This document shows, piece after piece, positions 56,609-64,000 of a stretch of DNA of 64,000 bases (the stretch's first letter is position 1; each line of letters starts with the position of its first letter). A program made the translations under genes and the position numbers. The notes below the pieces were generated by a model. That model worked only from the letters and a program-made list of their open reading frames with translations. It had not been told where the DNA came from and made no database searches. Origin of the DNA: Coniochaeta sp. PMI_546 (taxonomy: Eukaryota > Ascomycota > Sordariomycetes > Coniochaetales > Coniochaetaceae); the NCBI GenBank assembly GCA_021432605.1, contig MU271147.1, forward strand, positions 1,984,001 through 2,048,000, read 5' to 3'.

Positions 56609-56618
56609 TTTTTTTTTT
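56609..56618 (+). terminator. Pol III T-run terminator after the arginine tRNA candidate
   Basis: Ten consecutive T on the plus strand, 27 nt beyond the predicted tRNA 3' end, followed by CTCTTCC and further T-rich sequence. Four or more T on the sense strand stop RNA polymerase III, so the position supports transcription of the upstream tRNA-like gene. Confidence 0.45.
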
Positions 56619-57017
56619 CTCTTCCTTTTTCTACTTCATCTTGTACGTACCCCTTGCTCTACCATGCCATTAAACTGATAATTTCCGAACACTAGCGAAC
56701 CCTTTCCCTTGGGCACTCCAGGAATACCATGCATGCAAATACAATCTTGTTAGATGTGGGTGGTCTTGCTTCTGCACTTGAGCTGACATCGCAGCACATC
56801 TACAGCCGACCTCGTACACTTCTCAGGTCACACAGCCTGCTCTGACCCGCAAGAGGCTCAGGTTCTGATACCTAAAAGGAACGTTGAACACTGCTAGGGC
56901 ATGTAACATGCGATGTTGGACGTTGTGCCTTGTCATGAGGAATGCCGCATCAAACGCTTCCCGAACCTTCCTTACATTTCATTTCACTCATAAACCATAG
57001 ATGATTTGTACTAATAA
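56619..57017. other. Spacer between tRNA candidate and transporter gene
   Basis: About 400 bp with no coding frame of note; it contains the transporter 3' UTR on the minus strand. Confidence 0.4.
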
Positions 57018-58445
57018 CTACAGCTCCTTCTTCGCCGTGTCCACCCGCTTGATGGATCCTGGTGGCGTTTTGAGGCCGAGGAAAACGAACAGACAGACGC
57101 CAGCAATCCCGACAGCTCCTATCCTGTATGCCACCTCTCTCCCGGCCCACCAGTACACGCTCGTGAACAGAACGGGGCCTAAGCCTCGTCCAATCTGACC
57201 CCAGCTCCTCAGGATCCCCAGCTTGCCACCGCGCTCACCCTCGTTGGCTTCAAAGCTGCTGAGGGCGTTCAAGCCCGTCACAACCGTCGCTGAGGTGACC
57301 GCCAGGAAGGTCGCTGCGAGGTACAACCCGGAGGAGCTGGATATGCTCCCAAGAAGGATGAAAGCAAGCAAGCATGCGGCAACTCCTAGCCTCACCGAGG
57401 TGAGTGGAGGTAACCGGCGAGTGACGCCGCCCTGAAGGATGGAAGCGACAAGACCTACGTAGCCTAGGAGTCTCCCATTCTTGCCGGAAGTGTACGAGAA
57501 GAGATCGAACGTCATGAAGGGTAGGGAGAACTCCATGCCAGAGAAGAAGAGTAGGAAGGAGAAATGGACAAAGTTGAGCAAGAAGTGCGAGTTTGTCCGT
57601 GTCACTGGCGCAGTTTTGATGGATTGGCCTTTGGCAGCCGCCAACTTCTCCTCTTTCGTCCTTGTCAAAGCTGGGAGTGTTTCCGGTAGCGCAAAGTAGA
57701 GGTACACAGTCTCCGTGACGATAAGGAGAAGTGAGACGCCAGCAGCGGTCGCAAACGGGTTGGCGGCTACGGTGCTGATGGTACTGAGCCAGGCGCCTAG
57801 AGCCGGGCCAAACGTGAAGGCGATGGAGAAGCAGGCGCCGATAAGAGCCATGGTGGAGCCGCGGCTCTTCTCATCCGATATGTCTGTTGCGATGGCTGTC
57901 GCGAGCTGGACGTTGCCTTCGGACAAGCCGCCGATGACGCGTGATGCTAGGAAGGTTCGGAAATCGGTTGCGCCCACCCAAAGAAGGACAGACAAAATGT
58001 TGCCTGTCATGCTGGCCAGGAGGGCGGTGCGGCGGCCATAATGGTCGGAAAGGTGGCCGATGATGGGTGATGCGACGGCCTGGAGGAGGGAAAACAGACT
58101 CCCCAAGGCTCCGCCCAATAAGACAATGTCATATCTTGATTCTATGGGCCGAGCGAAGGCAGATTTGTAGGCGTTGAGGTAGCTCAGGATGTTGGACAGG
58201 AGGGTTGCAGGCTGGTCTGTGGGAGAGCCGCTCAGAGGGGCTTCGACATTGCGGTAGAACTCGAGGAGTTTGGGGAAGAGGGGGAGTATGAAGGTAAAGG
58301 ATATCTAGAGGCACATAATTAGCCAGGTAGTTCTTATATGGTAGCGTGATAAGTTCCTGACTATACACACCAAATCCAGTAGTAGAGACACAAAGATGAC
58401 TTTCAAGACCCTCTTTCTGGTCACGGCATCAACAGGAGGTGCCAT
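57018..58445 (-). CDS. Major facilitator superfamily transporter, MFSD10/TETRAN-like
   Basis: Two exons (58445-58371 and 58304-57018), with a 66 nt intron (GTGTGT...CTCTAG), give 453 aa. The first helix is split by the intron (VIFVSLLLDL joined to ISFTFILPLFPKLLEFY). A loop ending ESRYDIVLLGGALGSLFSLLQ then leads to the MFS A-motif GHLSDHYGRR (in the loop after helix 2). About twelve hydrophobic segments follow. The layout, including the long extracellular loop before the SRYD...LLGG segment, matches the MFSD10/tetracycline-transporter-like group, which are organic-anion or drug exporters in animals and uncharacterised in fungi. The C-terminus is short and basic. Its start lies 548 bp from the divergent gene at 58994. 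The donor is GTGTGT, weaker than its neighbours, but the frame and helix continuity support it. Confidence 0.88.
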
Positions 58446-58993
58446 GATTCTCAGAAACAGACACAGCAGTTCGCAAAGGCTATGTTGGCAAGAAACGATG
58501 ATATTAAGACTGATATAATAGCACAAAAGAAGATAGAAGATACAGAGAGAAAAGAGGGAAATAGTGCAAAGAAATGCTCAACACTCAATCAACTGTCCAT
58601 ATCTTGAGGCCAGCAAAACACCCGATCCAAGCTTGCCTTGCGGTTCCAGCTATCGAGCTGCAAGGGACAGCGGCTAAACAGGGGGTCTTAGTCTAGCGCC
58701 TCGGTATAGGCATATCCGGGGATCTGAGCGATCGCTATGCATCAAGCCAGAACACTAAAAGCTGGCTTCGACCCACATTAACCACTAAACTCACGTCGCG
58801 ACAAGGCTGGACAACATTGCCATCACCTCTTCGGCCGTCACCCGTCTGATGTTGTCGGCACAATTGCGAAACACATTCCCCAAGCAGTGCAAAGCTTCTC
58901 GTGACTGACTCATCCACGTCACCATTGTGTGCTGTTAAGTTTGCCTTCGCAGACTTCCTCGGTCCTTGTATTGGTGTCGCCGCACCTGCCAAC
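58446..58993. promoter_or_regulatory. Divergent promoter between transporter and basic/acidic protein genes
   Basis: 548 bp between two divergent starts. The transporter side is A-rich (AAGAAGATAGAAGATACAGAGAG on the plus strand near 58530). No conserved motif was confidently assigned. Confidence 0.35.
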
Positions 58994-61215
58994 ATGGCAC
59001 CAGTACGTTATGACTCTTCAGTCTTCCTTCACTCTGACCACCTGCTGACCCTCACTGTCCTGCTAAATAGTACCGTACCGCCACCACAACTCGGCGTGGA
59101 AATCGTAGTGGCTATCCCGAGCACGATGACTTTGAAGGTAGAATGGCCCCATACTTGCGATGTCCTTCTGAACATGCCTCCTCTCAACCCTTGATCGCTC
59201 GTCTTTGGAACCATGAACTTGCGAATTGACAAATACTTTAGGTTTGCCTGTGCGACAATGGCGCCTGCAAGAGGTGGACATAGCTCCTCCTCCCGTTCCG
59301 ACAACCGCCCAGAAGAACGACCGATGGAGCATCGAGTTGCCCCACGGCATGCCCAAGGACTATCACCTCCTTCCTCCCCACTCCCAGGAACTGCTCCGTG
59401 CTGCACGATCCGGTGCTTTATATAAGCGGAAAGCGCCGCCAGAAGAGGAGGATGCCATCGACATTGTAGAGAGCTCTGGTACTGCAGGAACGGGGTTCGG
59501 GCTTGGAGCCAAGATCGGTGTGGTCGGCGCCCCAGGACTTGTTGCCGACGCCGAGAAAACTGGCGATAAAAAGGCTTCCACTACCTCCAAGTCTGAACCT
59601 GGAATCAAGGTCAAGGTGTGGAGGCGTGTCGCGCGCGATGCTGAGGTACCCTCTCACTCGTATCTCGCGAAACGTCACAAAAACACCATCACTCTCCCGT
59701 CGAAGGCTTCTGCGACACAATTTTCTGGACCGACTGTCACTAGGGTTACAGTCCGCCGTGTGGACGCTGCTGGCAACGCATACGAGCAGACCATCACCAT
59801 TAATGACGACGAACAGTTGAAACACTTGGACGGTGAGATTGTGACTACAACAGTTATTGCGGCACCGATAGCCGCGGATCCTCTTGCGCAGCAGCAGCCT
59901 ACGCCTACCCGGAAACGCCCGCCCCCTCCACCGCACAAGAAGAAACACAAGGGTCCCGGTCGTGGCCGGAAGAAGAAGCTCGGTGTCGGCCCTCTGCCTT
60001 TGCCTCTGAAAGCTGGCCCTCCGACAAACTCTGCGGGCGCTCCAGAGGGTGCTGTAAACCCGAAACCAGAGCCTTCTGCTGGAACAGACGTGAGTTTAAT
60101 CTGAATCTGCATCGTGATTCATATGGACCGACTCATTTGCTAATACTCCATAGGAGATTAAGCAAGAGGACACAGGCACTCCCGATGTCGAGATGGGTGA
60201 GAATTCTGCTGTCGCTTCAGACGACGAAGATGGCGACGACGATGAAGGCGACGAGGGCGAAGACGGTGAAGCAAACGAGGAAGGTGGTCGTAACGAGGGG
60301 CAGGGCGAAGATGCCATGGGCGACGCAACCGGGCAGGGAACCCCTAATGACCATCAAGATCACGAAATGGAAGATGCAGACGGGACGCTGGAAATTGTTC
60401 AGCCGAGTTCGATAGAGGAACCAGCTGAAGATGGTCGACCAGCCGAGGCGGAAACAGAAGTCATCAACACACAGCAACAACCCTCAAACTCGCTAAACCT
60501 TGGCGCTTCTCACCTTGGTGTGCCGCACCTTTTCTCACCGAGACAGCACGAGGGAAGCCCACTCAAAAACGTCGTTCTGCAATCGCCAACTGAGCCCAAG
60601 AACATGGATTTTCCAAGTATATCGACTGTTCAGGAGGATCCCAGCACTGCATCAGAGGCAATGTCAGTGGTGGAGGGGACAAGGCAAACGACGGAAACTG
60701 TTGAGCAAAGGAGTGGAACCACAGCTGCTGGCCTGACTATGGTTGAGATTTCTGCGCAGACAACAAGCGTGGGCGTCGAACCTTCCACAGACAACGCATC
60801 CGCAGAAATTGGGCAGCCCGAGCATGCGACAGAGGCCAAAGACTCGCTACCAACCCTGGACGGTGCTACGAGTACGGGAGAGGCTGATACTTCCGAGAGG
60901 CTCGAAGTCACCCACGAGTCTGGAGACGATCGGCAGACCAAAACACCCGTCAATACACCCTCTGTTTCTCAGCAATCATACCAGTCCACTTCGACGCACA
61001 GTCTACTTCCCAGTCTCCGCGAACCGCCCAAGGTCCCGAACCCACAATCCTTACCGCTCATGGACCGGCCCGCTCCTGAGGAGGACGGTCTAGACTTGCT
61101 CGGTGGACTGGAGAGGGAACTGGATCGTCAGTCGAGGACGAGCACCGACACGCCAGCTGACAATGCTGCCGCAGATCAATCTTCTTCAGCAGAGAATACT
61201 CGAGTCGAGGAGTGA
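58994..61215 (+). CDS. Conserved-looking low-complexity nuclear-type protein, 661 aa
   Basis: Four exons (58994-59002, 59071-59137, 59242-60089, 60154-61215) give 661 aa. The first exon codes only Met-Ala-Pro, and all junctions have GT/AG ends and keep the frame. The start region is basic (YRTATTTRRGNRSGY). The best folded-looking block is residues 26-90, with RQWRLQEVDIAPPP, WSIELPHGMPKDYHLLPPH and SQELLRAARSG. A basic, proline-rich tract follows (RKRPPPPPHKKKHKGPGRGRKKK, here described only by its composition around residue 265-285), which could be a nuclear localisation signal or AT-hook-like element. A long Asp/Glu run and a Ser/Thr/Gln-rich tail complete the protein. I do not know its function; a chromatin-complex subunit is a guess from composition. 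Confidence 0.75.
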
Positions 61216-64000
61216 AGCTTCCTGGACTGGGGAATGGAGACGGCGAAATTTTAAATAGCTTCGGAAGGCTCTCGCAGAGTTGGACGGGGAGCTGTGCCAT
61301 CAGTGAAGACCGGGTACTAACTCGACAGCTGAGAATGCTGCGCGGACCCTCGTCCCGGGAGTGGAAGCTTGTGCGGGGTGAGATGAACGTGCCCAGGAGC
61401 CGGATGCTTGGGCTGGACTATGGGAGCATTGTAAAATAAACAGACCTTGGGAGTTGCGTTTTAATGATGGGATGGGGTCAACCGGATGCTGTACCCGTTG
61501 CTAAGCTGCACGGCACTCACCACGTTTGGTATTGCTGGAGCTTCGCCTGGTCAGCAGGCTTTGGTCTGTTCCCGCTTTCTATAACGTGTTGGAAGGAGTC
61601 TCTTGGTTTCTTCAAGTTCACATAATATGGTCTAGAGGTTGCGTTGGGCTCTGCAGAGAACACAGTCTCGCAAACACTGCAGTCTGTTCGTAGCCTGCGA
61701 CACTTTCGACAAAGCCCTCCGAGATATAAACGGGTCTGCTCTCTCTCTCATTCTCTTTTCCAGTTGTGCGCGAAGATTAAATACTGTTCCTGCCCTACCC
61801 TCAACCTAGGTTTCCGGAATTGTCCCCCTCTTCCTCAGGCCTTCCTTCGTTATCATCCGAGAAGCACTTGCTTTTTTCTTCTGCCTCTTCAAAATGTCTA
61901 AATTCCACTAAATGTGCCGGCGGTTCAACGACTGAATCCTCTGCTCGGACTCCACGTGCGAGGCCTCTTATAGGACAGGTGCCAGGGACAGACAGAGTGG
62001 ACGCAATGCGGTACAGATAGCTGGGTTCCGGGCGTATCTTCGACATCGATTCTATATTAGATATACAATTACCGCAACCGTGGTTACTGTGTAGCACGGC
62101 CATTCTCGTGCCCAAGCATGATATACTGGCTAGGTCCCTACCTTATCTATGTTGTTCCTCTAAGGACACGAAGCGCAGGACCATGCTGACGCTGATCAGG
62201 TACGATGTCGACACTTCGTGCATATCGATCCTTGCATGCTCTGCAGGTTCCCTGCATGCTGCGTCGAACCCACACCATCATGTTTCAGCCACGCGACTGC
62301 TACCTGTGCACCGCCAGGAAATATCCGGCTCAAAGAAGCCACACCACTACCAAGCAATCATGCTTCATGGCGCGGGCCTGTTGGATTCATTCCGGACCAC
62401 GAACGAACAATACAGACCACCTTACCACGGGACGAGAGGAAAGGGCACCTCTGGCTTCGCCTTGAGTTTGCGCTACTCCCCATGCGCGAAGCCGAGTCCA
62501 GAACTAGGGTCGAACGGGACAGCCATGTTTACCACCACTCTGGGTAGGCAATTGCGATATGCAGCCGCCGTGCCGGGAGTCTTTCCGAGCCAGAGTTGAC
62601 CATTCAAGCTAGCAACCCCCACTTGCCTCCAAGGTGATGAATTAATGCAGCTACGACCTCAGATGCGACATACCTACTACCGAGGAGGCGAAGTCAAACG
62701 TGTTAGCGTTGTGTGCGCGCAGCAGCACCGCATCCTCATATTTTAGAGAGGCAAGGAGATGAACACATCATGCTTCAGTTCGGTACCAGGTTCTGGGGCT
62801 CAAGCGGCCGTGGCTGACTCTACTACAAGTTGGAACGGATCCTGGAGCGAGACAAATGGAGGAATACTCCTGGAGACATCCCTCTCGATAACAGCCTGTC
62901 AACACATTGGAGAGTGTGAACATGCCGTCGAACATCGAAAGCTGCATCCAAACAAACTTGAGCTGGTGACCAACAGGAACGTCCTGAGCACACTCCCTTC
63001 GGCGTCAGGCATAGGAACAACAACAGCATATAACCCTCTCGGCTGGGCGCTGGAACAAGACTCTAGTAACGCCGCTCCTCAACACATCGGTTTTCTACTG
63101 GTGATATGTAAGCCTAGTGCACTGTCGTGAACCTGGGGGGCGCGCTGACAGATGCAGGCATTCGCCGTAATCCCAAAGAGTGAACGAAGCCAGCGTGATA
63201 GACTATCGTATCAACTGTGCTGGTTACGTGTGCAATCTCAGATATATTCCTGACTATCAGCACGTCAGAGCGTTCTGTCTACGTCACCAACCTCATCGGC
63301 CATACGGTCTTACCAGCGCTGGGTTATACAAGCCGGAAAAATCCAAGGACTGCTATCATTCAAAACGGACTCGTTCCCGCCCAAAAAAGGGGGGCCCAAT
63401 ATCCAGGGCTTCTGGTTCACAGCTTCACAACACGCTCTGGGTTTCATATTGTCTATCGTCGACATGGCGAACTCAACAAGCCAATATGAGAAACCAACCG
63501 ACATCACATCCATGTCGATGAAGTACTGCGATCACTATCATACGCATGGCTGCACCGAACTGGTCCCCGCGACCAAATCCCTTTGTAAGGGTTGTCAGGC
63601 TGGGACCAGTTGTCCTTAAGAGATAACTATGACCTACCTCATCTGCTGGAGACAGTCCTATGTCATGATACGGCAAACACTCGCTTTTCAGATGTGAACA
63701 ATCAGTCTGTCAGGTTGTCGAAGCAGTTCGACATTCGCGCAATAACTCAGGAGCTGGATTTTGGATACACTAGAAATCGGATATACTAGACAAGAAGATG
63801 AGTATAACGGTCACTATAGGTTACTTACGATGTTACGCTTTTTAATACGCAAAGCTTCATTTGCCTTCACTCTGTTACCGGTGGCCACTAAACCGGAGAC
63901 AGCACTCCTCCTCTCGCGACGTAGACAAGGGTGTGAGTTTAGATGGACGCCAGAATGCGCAGCATCCCTAGTTGTGAAATGATTGCTGGTCACATCGAAC
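61216..64000. other. Right-end region without a supported gene
   Basis: 2.8 kb. Short overlapping frames occur on both strands (for example 62108-62599 and 62759-63130, +), with no recognisable protein and no clear splice-linked continuation. A gene that starts beyond the right edge could have its 3' end here, but I cannot support one. Confidence 0.4.

Noticed and set aside
59675-60112. Minus-strand frames opposite the 661-aa protein gene
   Set aside because: Mirror of low-complexity coding sequence; only the plus-strand frame has consistent splice sites and continuity.
1-64000. CRISPR arrays, bacterial operons, ribosomal RNA, intact transposons
   Set aside because: No regularly spaced repeats, no 5S or other rRNA signature, and no reverse transcriptase or transposase motifs were seen on either strand.

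Overview
The window reads as nuclear DNA of a filamentous ascomycete (Pezizomycotina, most likely Sordariomycetes). The genes are monocistronic and carry short spliceosomal introns of 50-104 nt with GTAAGT/GTATGT/GTACGT donors and CTAAC/CTGAC branch points. Gene content agrees: an AreA/NIT2 nitrogen regulator, a RID-type cytosine methyltransferase of the repeat-induced point mutation (RIP) pathway, an Ell-associated elongation factor, secreted pectinases and a transmembrane GH76. I could not fix genus or species. Exon coordinates come from reading frames and splice consensus by eye, not from transcripts.

Layout. 1-0.98 kb: 3' end of a ferric-reductase-like gene. 2.5 kb: small hypothetical gene. 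3.1-6.9 kb: divergent pectin-degradation pair (GH28 exopolygalacturonase and CE8 pectin methylesterase) around a 956 bp promoter with carbon-repressor-type motifs. 7.4-9.6 kb: acyl-protein thioesterase divergent from a DOPA-dioxygenase-family gene. 10.4-11.1 kb: unknown 205-aa protein. 11.9-13.9 kb: GH76 mannanase-like protein with a membrane anchor. 16.6-21.5 kb: EAF and RID, convergent. 21.5-30.4 kb: gene-poor. 30.4-33.5 kb: areA. 33.5-42.8 kb: gene-poor, ending in a long leader with a uORF. 42.8-45.1 kb: Pho85-type cyclin. 48.0-49.3 kb: phosphopantothenate-cysteine ligase. 50.9-54.0 kb: Gly/Ser-rich membrane protein convergent with a secreted amidase. 55.4-56.6 kb: two intron-containing arginine tRNA-like genes, both abnormal. 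57.0-61.2 kb: MFSD10-like transporter divergent from a low-complexity basic/acidic protein. 61.2-64 kb: nothing recognisable.

How the genes connect. The clearest functional unit is the pectinase pair: the esterase removes methyl groups and creates substrate for the exo-hydrolase, and the shared promoter suggests co-regulation. The other genes are mostly housekeeping or regulatory single-copy genes without operon-like logic. I found no intact transposon, no CRISPR and no secondary-metabolite cluster. The most unusual items are the two arginine tRNA-like loci, a possible in-frame alternative acceptor in areA, the uORF and long leader of the cyclin gene, and about 18 kb of apparently non-coding DNA on both sides of areA.
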